Assembly (NCBI RefSeq): GCF_001679005.1 | Contig: NZ_LXTW01000032.1 | Coordinates: forward strand, 1-64,000 | From: Moraxella nonliquefaciens | Lineage (GTDB): Bacteria; Pseudomonadota; Gammaproteobacteria; Pseudomonadales; Moraxellaceae | DNA length: 64,000 nt | Direction: 5' to 3' | Part shown: in pieces, positions 52,743-61,712 of the stretch | Layout: each line of letters starts with the position of its first letter | How positions within the stretch are numbered: position 1 is the first letter of the stretch | The notes under the pieces: model-generated | Databases searched by the model: none | The model's input: the letters and a program-made list of their open reading frames with translations, nothing else | Told to the model about the DNA's origin: nothing | Translations under genes and position numbers: made by a program

Positions 52743-53450
52743 TCACCCCAGTTTCTTTTTCTTAATCAGCACCAACACCGCCCCATTGCCCCCATCGTTG
52801 GCAGGAGCGGAGACGAAAGCCATGACCTCGGGGATTTGGCGTAACCAACCATTGACGCAAGTTTTGAGAATGGCATCTGTGCCTTTACCGTGTACGATTT
52901 TGACCACGGTTTCGCCATGTTTTAGGGCGTTGGCGATGATGGTTTGGACGGCATCTCGGGCTTCATCAATGCTTGACCCATGCAAATCTAGTGCATCATA
53001 CCAACGCAGTTTGCCTTGTTTTAGTTGCTCAAATACCTTGTTTTGTAAAGTTGGGTGTTTATGGCTTAAAAATGCTTCACTTGCCACAGGATTTAGCAGG
53101 GCTTGCATGTCAGATAAGTTGGTTTGGGTTTTCTCATCACCGCCTTGGGCATTGGCACGGCGAAAGAGAGTGGTTGGGTCTTTGGGGTTGGTTTTTTGGG
53201 TGTGATTGACTGACTTTTCGTGTTTTAGGGGGCGCACACCATTCATCGCTTGCATGAACAGTACTTTATCATCATCGATGAGTTCACTGCCAAAGCGTTT
53301 GACTTGCTGGGTGACTTCTTTTTTGCCCATGACGTTGGCACTGGTAGGTTTGCCGTTGCTGTCGCTTTTAGAGTTTGTGGAGAGTTTGCCGCCCATCTCT
53401 TTGAGCTGGGTTTGGGCGTCTTTGGAAAGCAAATCTTTAAATGTGGTCAT
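52743..53450 (-). CDS. Smr-domain protein
   Basis: A 235-residue protein with a C-terminal Smr domain (about 150-232): WYDALDLHGSSIDEARDAVQ, VVKIVHGKGTDAILK and NDGGNGAVLVLI. The DLHG and HGKG signatures are kept. Stand-alone Smr proteins are related to nucleases of MutS2 and to YdaL/SmrA. The first roughly 110 residues are Lys/Asn-rich and low complexity. Possible nucleic-acid hydrolase. Confidence 0.84.
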   Translation of the reverse strand: MTTFKDLLSKDAQTQLKEMGGKLSTNSKSDSNGKPTSANVMGKKEVTQQVKRFGSELIDDDKVLFMQAMNGVRPLKHEKSVNHTQKTNPKDPTTLFRRANAQGGDEKTQTNLSDMQALLNPVASEAFLSHKHPTLQNKVFEQLKQGKLRWYDALDLHGSSIDEARDAVQTIIANALKHGETVVKIVHGKGTDAILKTCVNGWLRQIPEVMAFVSAPANDGGNGAVLVLIKKKKLG

Positions 53451-53471
53451 GATGATGCCTTGTTGTCGTGT

Positions 53472-54116
53472 TTATGGGTTTTGAGAGATTTTTTGTTTGA
53501 TAAAACCGATTATAATTGGCAATACGCTAAATCCAATGATCCCAAAAATCACATAAGTAAAATTATCCTTAATGACAGGCTGATTGCCAAAAAAATAACC
53601 AAGAAGTACAAATGCAACAACCCACAAAAACCCACCAATAACATTATAACTGATAAATCGCTTGTAATTCATGCTTCCTGCACCTGCTACAAATGGTGCA
53701 AAGGTGCGAGCAAAGGGCAAAAAACGGGCAAAGATGACAGTCTTACCTCCGTGGTTTTCAAAAAAGGCTTGGGTCTTGAACAGATATTCTTTGTTGATAA
53801 AGCGGTAATTTTTCTCAAAAACTTTTGGCCCGATGTATTTGCCAATGTGATAGTTGAGCGTATCGCCTAACACCGCCGCCATAAAGAGCAGGGCAATAAG
53901 CAAGGCAAGGTTTAACTCACCTGTAAATGCCGTCAATGCCCCAACGGCAAACAATAAGCTGTCCCCTGGCAAAAAGGGCATGACAACCAAGCCTGTCTCT
54001 ACAAAGATAATCAAAAATAAAATGCCATAAATCCACAAGCCATAATCCGCCAAAAATACGGACAAATGCTCATCAATATGTAAAGCAAAATCAAAAAGTT
54101 GCAAAATAACGTCCAT
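53472..54116 (-). CDS. DedA-family membrane protein
   Basis: A 214-residue integral membrane protein from ATG 54116 (a TTG at 54125 is less likely). Motif set FVETGLVVMPFLPGDSLLFA, GDTLNYHIGKYIG and FARFLPFARTFAPFVAGAG matches DedA proteins, which act in lipid carrier recycling and drug or pH tolerance. Usual length and about six membrane segments. Confidence 0.9.
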   Translation of the reverse strand: MDVILQLFDFALHIDEHLSVFLADYGLWIYGILFLIIFVETGLVVMPFLPGDSLLFAVGALTAFTGELNLALLIALLFMAAVLGDTLNYHIGKYIGPKVFEKNYRFINKEYLFKTQAFFENHGGKTVIFARFLPFARTFAPFVAGAGSMNYKRFISYNVIGGFLWVVAFVLLGYFFGNQPVIKDNFTYVIFGIIGFSVLPIIIGFIKQKISQNP

Positions 54117-54338
54117 GGCGGTCAAGTGGTGATAAATGGGGGTAAATTATAACAAACTTTGGTAGTTAGGTGGCATATTTTGATAAATTTTCTGTGAAAT
54201 CTCCCTTTTGTCTCCAAAATTTCACTTGTTGCAATCACACCAATGCCAACAAGGCTTAACGTCTAATCACTGACCAAATCACATCGCCCAATGATAATGG
54301 TAAATAGATAATGGTAAATCTCTGCTGCCTCATCACCA

Positions 54339-54854
54339 TCAGAGTGTATCGGTCATGACCGAATAGACCTGCATGCCGATATCATCATGTAAGTTTGGCA
54401 AATCAAGCAGTACCAATGCTCCAAGCACATCATGCCCTGCTTTTTTGCACAAAAGTTTGCTTGCCTTTAATGTTCCCCCTGTGGCAAGCACGTCATCAAC
54501 CAGCAGTATTTTTGATTTGGGGGTGTCTGCTCTGATTTCTAGCATGTCGGTGCCATATTCTAAATCATAGCTTTGACGATAAATGGGAGGCGGTAGTTTG
54601 CCTGCTTTACGAATCAGCAAAAGCGGTTTGCTTGTGCGTCCTGATAAGAAACTGCCAATGACAAATCCTCTGGCTTCGGTCGTAGCAAAGCACTCTACCT
54701 CATCAATCATGCCATCGGGTAGGGCGTTTAAGAGTTCGTTAATGAGTTCATCAATGTGCCATAACAGAGGCGTGATGTCATAAAAATCAATGTCAGCCTT
54801 AGGGAAGTTGGGAATGGTGTTGATGATTTGCCAAAAAGGGTGCATGCGTGTCAT
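54339..54854 (-). CDS. apt: adenine phosphoribosyltransferase
   Basis: Salvages adenine to AMP with PRPP. 171 residues; PRPP motif KILLVDDVLATGGTLKA, flexible loop region and N-terminal IPNFPKADIDFYDITPLL. EARGFVIGSFLSGR is the adenine-binding region. Start ATG 54854. Alone on its strand, no terminator seen. Confidence 0.94.
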   Translation of the reverse strand: MTRMHPFWQIINTIPNFPKADIDFYDITPLLWHIDELINELLNALPDGMIDEVECFATTEARGFVIGSFLSGRTSKPLLLIRKAGKLPPPIYRQSYDLEYGTDMLEIRADTPKSKILLVDDVLATGGTLKASKLLCKKAGHDVLGALVLLDLPNLHDDIGMQVYSVMTDTL

Positions 54855-54878
54855 AATCCCTCTTAAAATGATAAAAAA

Positions 54879-55226
54879 TCACATGGTATAAGTTGGATTG
54901 GTGGATTCTATTTCGCCAGCAAGCAGACGCTCAATTTCATTTTTAAGTTTTAGGCTGTTGGGGTCGGTACCAAACTGCATGCCAAAACCAGCAGGCTTGC
55001 TAAGTGTGCCTTTTTCATTAATCCATACGATTTTGCCATTGAGCGGATAGCGTTCGGCGGAGCCGGGCAAGGTAAATGCCACAAACACATCTTCGCCAAG
55101 ATTGTGCTGTCTGGTACTCGGCACAAAAATACCGCCGTGAGTCACAAAAGACAGATAACTGCTGTGTAGGGTTTGGGTGTCAGCGATATTGCAGGTTAAA
55201 ATACCGCCACGAATGGGCATTGCCAT
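54879..55226 (-). CDS. pilZ: PilZ-domain type IV pilus assembly protein
   Basis: A 115-residue protein from ATG 55226 with AGGA upstream (an extra 6 residues are possible). It begins MAMPIRGGILTCNIAD and has the single PilZ fold of type IV pilus proteins (YLSFVTHGGIFVPSTRQ, VFVAFTLPGSAERYPLNGKI, KPAGFGMQFG). As in Pseudomonas PilZ, the N-terminal RxxxR c-di-GMP motif is absent. Needed for pilus assembly in related species. Confidence 0.87.
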   Translation of the reverse strand: MAMPIRGGILTCNIADTQTLHSSYLSFVTHGGIFVPSTRQHNLGEDVFVAFTLPGSAERYPLNGKIVWINEKGTLSKPAGFGMQFGTDPNSLKLKNEIERLLAGEIESTNPTYTM

Positions 55227-55353
55227 AACTTTTCCTAAAATCAAAAAATTAAAATCAAAAAATCAAGTTAATCTTACCAACACCGTGATTTAAAGCATCA
55301 TGATTTGGCAAAATTGACCGCCAAAAGGTGGACTTTGACAGTGAAGTGTGATG

Positions 55354-56418
55354 CTATCTGGGTGTTTGGCTAATGTTGCCTACCTGAGCCTCATCATCTG
55401 GTAAACCTAAGCCAATGTGGCGTGTATTGCCTGTATTGCCAGTCTTTGGAGTGGTTGCTTCGGTGGTGGTCTCAGGCAGAGCAATCTCTTGGGCGGAGGT
55501 GATGATTTGTGTGCGTGTTGTGCCATCATATTGACCGCTTTGATGGGTTGATGCGTCTTTGGCACGTCCAAATCTGCCAAAACTTACCGATGATAAGGCT
55601 TTTTTGGCAAAAGATTGGTTATTGCCAATATTGACCTGTCCATTTGCCCCAAGGTATTGGGGGTAGTTGATTTGGAGTAGGGTTTTGTATTGATTGGCAG
55701 TGTCGGTTAGCCCCAGTTTCTCATTACTGTAAGCCAATATGGCAATGGCCTCTGGCACGCCCCCCGATTGGGGAAAATATTGAAATACCCATTTGGCACG
55801 ATTGGCAGCGGCAACATAAGCCCCACGCTTAACATACCAGCGTGCAGCGACCAGTTCATGTTCGGCAAAGTCATTATAAATCGCCCTCATACGTTGAGCG
55901 GCGTCAGGAGCATAAGCACTGTCTGGAAAGTATTGGATGAGGTTGGAAAAATCTTGAAATGCCAAACGCAAATAAGACACATCACGCTGTGATTGGTCAA
56001 GGTTAAATAGGCGAGATGCTTTGGGGGCACCTCCCATGTTGGTAACGCCTTGGACATATAGAGCATAATCTACGTGGCGACTGGTTGGATAAGAGCGGAT
56101 AAATTCGGCGGTGCTCTTGATGACTGCCTCAAAGTCATTGGCACGATATTGGGCATAAATCAAATCAAGCAAGGCTTGTTCGGCATACTGTCCTGTTGGG
56201 TAGAAAGTGCGTAAGCCATTTAGGGCGGTCATGGCTTCATTGTAGCGATTTTTTTCAAGGGCGGTTTGGGCGTCTTGATAATAGCCCGTCTCTGATTTTT
56301 CGGCACTGGCGATGACATTGCTGTCTTTTTTGCCAATGCCTTTTAGGGTAGAACAACCACTAAGCAACAAGGCACAGGTCATGACGGCGGTCAAGGTAAG
56401 TTTGGCAGTTTTGTTCAT
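55354..56418 (-). CDS. bamD: outer membrane assembly lipoprotein BamD (ComL)
   Basis: Lipoprotein of the BAM complex. About 354 residues from ATG 56418 (the open frame runs 31 codons further). Signal peptide with lipobox LLSGC, then TPR repeats (YQDAQTALEKNRYNEAMTAL, PTGQYAEQALLDLIYAQYRA, FPDSAYAPDAAQRMRAIYND). It is longer than E. coli BamD because of a roughly 100-residue Thr/Gly-rich C-terminus. Divergent from rluD, as is typical in the family. Confidence 0.9.
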   Translation of the reverse strand: MNKTAKLTLTAVMTCALLLSGCSTLKGIGKKDSNVIASAEKSETGYYQDAQTALEKNRYNEAMTALNGLRTFYPTGQYAEQALLDLIYAQYRANDFEAVIKSTAEFIRSYPTSRHVDYALYVQGVTNMGGAPKASRLFNLDQSQRDVSYLRLAFQDFSNLIQYFPDSAYAPDAAQRMRAIYNDFAEHELVAARWYVKRGAYVAAANRAKWVFQYFPQSGGVPEAIAILAYSNEKLGLTDTANQYKTLLQINYPQYLGANGQVNIGNNQSFAKKALSSVSFGRFGRAKDASTHQSGQYDGTTRTQIITSAQEIALPETTTEATTPKTGNTGNTRHIGLGLPDDEAQVGNISQTPR

Positions 56419-56566
56419 CTTTTGTCCAATTTGCAATAAAATTTGAAATTTAAAAATTGCAAATAGTTTACCACAAAATTTTATGAATGAACAACACCAA
56501 AATAAAATCAACCATTTTTAACAAAAAATGCTAAAATGTTTATTTTAAAAAGTAATTGATATAATC

Positions 56567-57622
56567 ATGAAAAAACACTCTTTTCATCATGCTAGCAATG
56601 ACCACTTACTTGACTTGTCTGGTTTGTCTGGGTCGCACTTAGATGAATTTGATGATAAATTTGATAAAATAAGCTTATCAAAGCCACTCATGCAACGCCA
56701 TACCGTTTGTGAGCGTGAGATTGGCACACGTTTAGATAAAATCGCCACCGACGTGTTTGACGGCTTTTCACGAGTGCAGATACAGGGTTTTATTGATGAT
56801 GAGAGTTTGCTTGTCAATGACACGCCCCAAAAAAGCAAATACCGTGTCAAGTTGGGTGATATTTTGACTTTGTCTGCCATGCTTGACCATCACGGTGAAG
56901 ATTTGCCCGAGGATATTACCCTTGATGTGGTCTATGCCGATGATGAGGTGATTGTGATAAATAAGCCTGTTGGTTTGGTTGTTCACCCAGGGGTAGGTAA
57001 TCGCACAGGCACGCTAGTTAATGCCTTATTATATCATTATCCTAATAATGCCCATCTGCCACGAGCAGGATTGGTGCATCGTATTGATAAGGACACATCG
57101 GGGCTACTCATCGTTGCACGCAGCAAAACCGCCCAACTTGATTTAACCGAACAATTAAAAGACAAATCGGTCTATCGTGAATATCAGTGCATCGCCACAG
57201 GTGCTCCAAATGACATTTTACGCCATGCCACAATAGACGCACCGATAGGGCGACACCGCATTCATCGCACTAAGATGACGGTAACGGACAGCGGTAAACC
57301 TGCCATCACGCACATCCTATCCGCCACGCCACTGGGTACGCATTATAGCTTGCTCCATGTTCGCTTGGAGACGGGGCGTACTCATCAAATCCGTGTACAT
57401 CTGTCCCATATCGGTCATGCCCTGCTTGGTGATAAAGTTTATGGTACTCTGCCCAAATCAGGGCTTATGCCTGCCATTTATCAAGCAGTGATAGACTTTC
57501 CCCATCAAGCCTTACACGCCCACAAACTCGGTTTTATCCATCCAACCACAGGCAAAGCACTGGCATTTAGCTGTGATATGCCATCTGACATGGCGGATAT
57601 GATGAGAGTTTTGCAAGATTAA
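56567..57622 (+). CDS. rluD: 23S rRNA pseudouridine synthase RluD
   Basis: Modifies uridines 1911, 1915 and 1917 of helix 69 by E. coli numbering. 351 residues: an N-terminal S4-like domain (TRLDKIATDVFDGFSRVQIQ), catalytic GLVHRIDKDTSGLLIVARS with the essential Asp, and IGRHRIHRTKMTVTDSGKPA, HQIRVHLSHIGHALLGDKVY. N-terminus slightly long. pgeF follows 28 bases on. Confidence 0.95.
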   Translation: MKKHSFHHASNDHLLDLSGLSGSHLDEFDDKFDKISLSKPLMQRHTVCEREIGTRLDKIATDVFDGFSRVQIQGFIDDESLLVNDTPQKSKYRVKLGDILTLSAMLDHHGEDLPEDITLDVVYADDEVIVINKPVGLVVHPGVGNRTGTLVNALLYHYPNNAHLPRAGLVHRIDKDTSGLLIVARSKTAQLDLTEQLKDKSVYREYQCIATGAPNDILRHATIDAPIGRHRIHRTKMTVTDSGKPAITHILSATPLGTHYSLLHVRLETGRTHQIRVHLSHIGHALLGDKVYGTLPKSGLMPAIYQAVIDFPHQALHAHKLGFIHPTTGKALAFSCDMPSDMADMMRVLQD

Positions 57623-57650
57623 ATAAATAAGACTAAAAAGAAAGATTGTC

Positions 57651-58442
57651 ATGTTTGATATATTATACCAAAACGACCATGTACTCATCATCCAAACCCA
57701 TGCAGGTCAGTTTGACAAATGGGGTGATGATTTGTATGGCTCATTTAATATGGGGCGACACGTTGGTGATGACGGTGAGCAGGTACTGATGAAACGCATG
57801 GCGTTAATGGATGAATTAAATCACATGACCGGCGGTCAAATTCATGAGATTTGTTGGTTAAATCAGATTCATAGCGATATCGTGGTGCATCCTGCCTTTG
57901 CCATGTCGCCCCAAGATGCTGATGCACTCATTAGCGATGAGATGGGTGTGGGGCTGTCTATCATGACCGCTGACTGTGTGCCAATTGCTCTTTTTAACCA
58001 CGCTAACCATCATGATGCTCAAATTGCTTGCATTCATGCAGGTTGGCAAGGGCTAACCAAAGGCATTATTAAAAATACTTATCAAAAGTTTACCAATAAA
58101 ACCAACATCAAAGCCGTCATCGGAGCGTGTATCAGCCATGATAATTATGAAATTAACAAAACCCTAGCCCATGACATCATTAACCAAGTGAGTGATAAAA
58201 CCTTAGTGGCATTGACAGTTGATGAATTGTATCAAAATATCATCACGGACAAAGACGATGATAAATGCTTGATTGATATTGTAAAATTAACCAAATTACA
58301 ACTGTCCCATTTAAATATTACGGTCATAAACGACACCGTTCCTTGCAGTTATGCTAACCCCAAATATTATTCATACCGCCAGCAAATCCATGCCAAAAAA
58401 TCTGCCACAGGACGTATGGCGACTGTGATTGTTAAGTTATGA
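57651..58442 (+). CDS. pgeF: purine nucleoside phosphorylase/laccase-fold protein (YfiH)
   Basis: 263 residues of the YfiH/LACC1 family, which binds zinc and acts on purine nucleosides or proofreads peptidoglycan precursors. Motifs: ICWLNQIHSDIVVHP, the metal/catalytic TADCVPIALFNHAN, CIHAGWQGL (His) and CISHDNYEI. Commonly found next to rluD. Its stop overlaps the bestrophin start (ATGA). Confidence 0.9.
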   Translation: MFDILYQNDHVLIIQTHAGQFDKWGDDLYGSFNMGRHVGDDGEQVLMKRMALMDELNHMTGGQIHEICWLNQIHSDIVVHPAFAMSPQDADALISDEMGVGLSIMTADCVPIALFNHANHHDAQIACIHAGWQGLTKGIIKNTYQKFTNKTNIKAVIGACISHDNYEINKTLAHDIINQVSDKTLVALTVDELYQNIITDKDDDKCLIDIVKLTKLQLSHLNITVINDTVPCSYANPKYYSYRQQIHAKKSATGRMATVIVKL

Positions 58443-59374
58443 TAGTCCGTGATAAACACAATAGCCTAAAACTTCTGTTCATGTGGCATGGCACGATACT
58501 GCCCAAAGTGCTACCGATGATTATTTTGCTGATGGCGGTATCCATGATAGCGTGGGGATTGTCGCATTATCAACTCTACACCGTCAAAAACGTCCCTGCG
58601 GTTGGCTTTACAGTATTTGGTGTGGTGCTGTCTGTCTTTTTGGGATTTAGGAATAATGCTTGCTATGACAGATGGTGGGAGGGGCGTAAACTATGGGGTG
58701 CCCTGATTGCCAATACTCGCCATCTGTCTCGGGACAGCCATTTTTTGGGCGATGATGACAGGCAAGCGTTGCTGATGGACATGCTGATTTTTGTCAACTT
58801 ATTCAAAGACCGACTTCGTCACCAAAAACTGCCGATGGATAGGTTTTCTGATTATCTGATTATCTCCGATAAAGACAAAGATGAATTAAATACACTCATC
58901 TTTCATCACATCAACGCTCCACAAGTGGTGTTAGAGCGAATGCAACGCCGCCTAATTCATGCCGTCAAATCAGACCAAATCAGCGACATCATCTATACCA
59001 GTATCCAACGCCACATCATTGAAATGGGTAACATCCAAGCAGGGTGCGACCGCATCAGTAGCACGCCTTTGCCGCTCGTTTACTCGGTACTACTACATCG
59101 GGCGGTATTTTGTTTTTGCTGGATGTTGCCATTTGGCATTGAGTCGGTATTGGGAGGTTGGACGCCGTTTTTGGTGGGACTGCTTGCCTATATGTTTTTG
59201 GGGTTAGATGAGCTAAGTGCCCAGCTAGAAGAGCCGTTTGGCATGGCACAAAATGATTTGCCCCTAGATACGATCACACGACTCATAGAGCGTGAAACTT
59301 TGGCACTCATGGGGGTGGGGACAGATGAGTTACCACAGGCGATGGGTGATGATGGACGGTTTAATTTTTTGTAA
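58439..59374 (+). CDS. bestrophin-family chloride channel
   Basis: A 311-residue membrane protein. FRNNACYDRWWEGRKLWGALIANTR (given in two parts: FRNNACYDRWWEGRKLWG, ALIANTRHLSRD) is the bestrophin signature; LDELSAQLEEPFG near the end is conserved too. Four membrane helices flank a large cytoplasmic part. Overlaps pgeF by 4 bases. Bacterial bestrophins form pentameric anion or cation channels. Confidence 0.9.
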   Translation: MIVRDKHNSLKLLFMWHGTILPKVLPMIILLMAVSMIAWGLSHYQLYTVKNVPAVGFTVFGVVLSVFLGFRNNACYDRWWEGRKLWGALIANTRHLSRDSHFLGDDDRQALLMDMLIFVNLFKDRLRHQKLPMDRFSDYLIISDKDKDELNTLIFHHINAPQVVLERMQRRLIHAVKSDQISDIIYTSIQRHIIEMGNIQAGCDRISSTPLPLVYSVLLHRAVFCFCWMLPFGIESVLGGWTPFLVGLLAYMFLGLDELSAQLEEPFGMAQNDLPLDTITRLIERETLALMGVGTDELPQAMGDDGRFNFL

Positions 59375-59416
59375 ACTCATCATGAGCAAATCTTATGTTT
59401 GCCCATGATTGGTTGA

Positions 59417-61158
59417 TCAGACGTTATAAATTTGGTCAAAGATTTCCCAGTAAACATCATCTTTTAATGATTCTAGTGAAAATCTCTCCCTGTCCTCTGG
59501 CAGAGCAATGATATAGGGCAGGCGTGCCAAACTTTGACTTTCGTTGGCGATGGCATAGTGGCGATAGTCTTCATTAATCTCAAAGTCAGTTTCATACTCC
59601 ATATACACCATCGCCTGTTTGTATTTTTTGGCGTGGCGTATAATGTCTACAAAGAACGTTTCGTTTAAGTCTTTTTTGGCTTCTTTTAGCTCTTCTATGG
59701 TGTATTTGGGCTTGCCAAAACCCAATTTGGCAAAAAAATTACCAGATGATTTTTTGTTATCATAGGTTTTGACATCGGCGATGAGTTTTTCTAACTCCGC
59801 CATGTTATTCATCCCCTCTTCATAACTGTTACGAACTTCTATCATCGCCTGACTGAGTTTCTCTTTGAGTTCTTGGGAGTTGATGGTAGGGTCAAAAATC
59901 ACCTTTCTGTTTTTTTGGAACAATACATCAAATGCCAAAACACGCAGTTGTAAGTGCTGAGCAACAAAAGCATGACGAGCCAGTGGGTGCATTCTAAAAT
60001 TTTTAATCAATGTGAGTAATTCATTAAAGAAAATATTTAAACGATGAAATAAAAATTCTTGGTCAAATTCAGAGCTTTTGGCAATGCTTATCATGGTTGG
60101 CAGTTGTCGTAATACCGAACTGGTGAGTAACTCTTCAAAAGTAATGATGCGTCTGGCGATGATTTTTTCTGCACTGCCACCGTCTGCTGCAAATGTACTG
60201 TCCATCAAAATGGGGGCGAGTTGTTTTTTAAGTACTGTTTTAAGATGAATGGCGTATTTTTTAAGTTCATCAGAGATATTGCGATCAAGGCTAAAAATGC
60301 GATTGACGAATTTTAGCATGACCGCTTGCACCTCAGGATTATCACATAAGAGTTTGGGAAGTGCCAAAGCGTTAAAATAACTAAATCCTCCCGTCACCTC
60401 TTCGGTCAAAAATCGTCGCAATGAAAAAGGGTTACTGCCTAGGGTATCAGGTGGAGAAATGATGAACCAAATATTTTTGGTCTCAACAATGAGCAACTTG
60501 CGTTCAACGGATTGTTTTTGGATGAATGCTGGAAAATGGGTAATGCCATATAAATCCAAATCCACCGCTTCTAAAAAGTGAAAATCTCGTCCTTGAATGA
60601 GTGATTTGATAAAAACTTCTTTGATAAAAATCTTAAAAGTATATTCATTAATTTGCCGGGTATTTTTGGGCATTTTAAATGTGATGGTGTCAATCCAATC
60701 AGCAATTTCATACAAAGAGGCAGCTCTGATGGCGTTACGTTGTTTGTGTTCGTGTCTTTCGGAGCTTATCGGAACTTTGTCAAGATAGCTTAGGGCGGAC
60801 TCTAACTCATCGATGAACAAGAGTGCATCATAGGATTGTGGTGTATCGCTTGGGGGGGGGTAGCTTGGTAAATGTCTTGCAAAAGATGGGCAGCTTTGAT
60901 GAGCTGTTTGTTGTGTAAAGCAGATGATTGTAAAATTTGAGCGAGCGTCTTTGGTTTTTGGGCGAAAAATTTCCCTGCACTCTTGCTGTAAGTGATGCCC
61001 TTGGGTGATAAAATGGTGTTTTTAACGATGGTTTGCGACTCTTCGTCAAGCTGTGGTATAATCTCTTCTAGAATCTCTTGCCAATCTGGGCTTAGGGTAG
61101 GGTCAATGCCTGTCAGCCGATTGATGGCGTCTGTATTTAGATTGTAAATGTTTTGCAT
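59417..61158 (-). pseudogene. unknown 581-residue protein broken at a C9 tract (probable phase variation)
   Basis: Starts at ATG 61158 (MQNIYNLNTDAINRLTGIDP) and runs to about residue 102, where nine C (coding strand; G9 at 60852-60860) throws it out of frame into HHNPMMHSCSSMS and a stop. One extra C gives TPPPSDTPQSYDALLF and joins the 59417-60820 frame without a gap. That frame continues to QIYNV. Soluble, no domain recognised, rich in helices, with a possible Lys-rich coiled coil. A run of nine C is well above chance and is the classical substrate of slipped-strand phase switching; here it is OFF. Confidence 0.68.
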
Positions 61159-61349
61159 AAAACCGTTTCCATATTTCCGTTTGCTTTAATAAAATTATAT
61201 TGTAACATAAGTGTGATAAAAAAATCATTATCTTTTTACAAAATTTATTCTAAATATTTACAAAACTGACCAAAGAGGTCATGGCGGTGAACAGGTTTTG
61301 ATGCAAAGAGCAACTAACAAGTAATAATCAGCAGATAAAAAGGCAAATC

Positions 61350-61652
61350 ATGAACAAACAAGACATTTTAAACAGTCTCACCCCCAATATTGTCGCCAAA
61401 TTTCGCAGTGCCATTGAAATTGGTAAATGGGATAATGGTGTCCGTCTCACGGACGAACAACGCCAAACCTGCATGCAGGCGGTCATGGTGTGGGAGCATG
61501 AATATTTGCCCATAGAGGAGCGAACAGGTTATATCCAAAAACCCAAAGATGACCTAGGTAATACCGTAGGCGAGGACTGTGATGTGGAGCATGAGCATCA
61601 CTATCCTAATGTAGAGTTTTCTAATGTAGAGTTACCTGTGAAGTTTAAATAA
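61350..61652 (+). CDS. DUF1315 (YeaC-like) protein
   Basis: A 100-residue protein, MNKQDILNSLTPNIVAKFRS at the start, then VRLTDEQRQTCMQAVMVWEH, the conserved DUF1315 core. C-terminal His/Glu-rich region (DVEHEHHYPNVEFS) could bind metal. Function unknown. Starts at ATG 61350. Confidence 0.85.
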   Translation: MNKQDILNSLTPNIVAKFRSAIEIGKWDNGVRLTDEQRQTCMQAVMVWEHEYLPIEERTGYIQKPKDDLGNTVGEDCDVEHEHHYPNVEFSNVELPVKFK

Positions 61653-61712
61653 GGTGCTTTTTATTAAGGTGCTTTTTATCAAAGTGGGCGTTACCAAAGG
61701 CAGGTGCATTCA

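Noticed and set aside
53250..53870. 206-codon plus-strand frame
   Set aside because: Opposite to Smr and DedA genes with clear motifs; no start signal.
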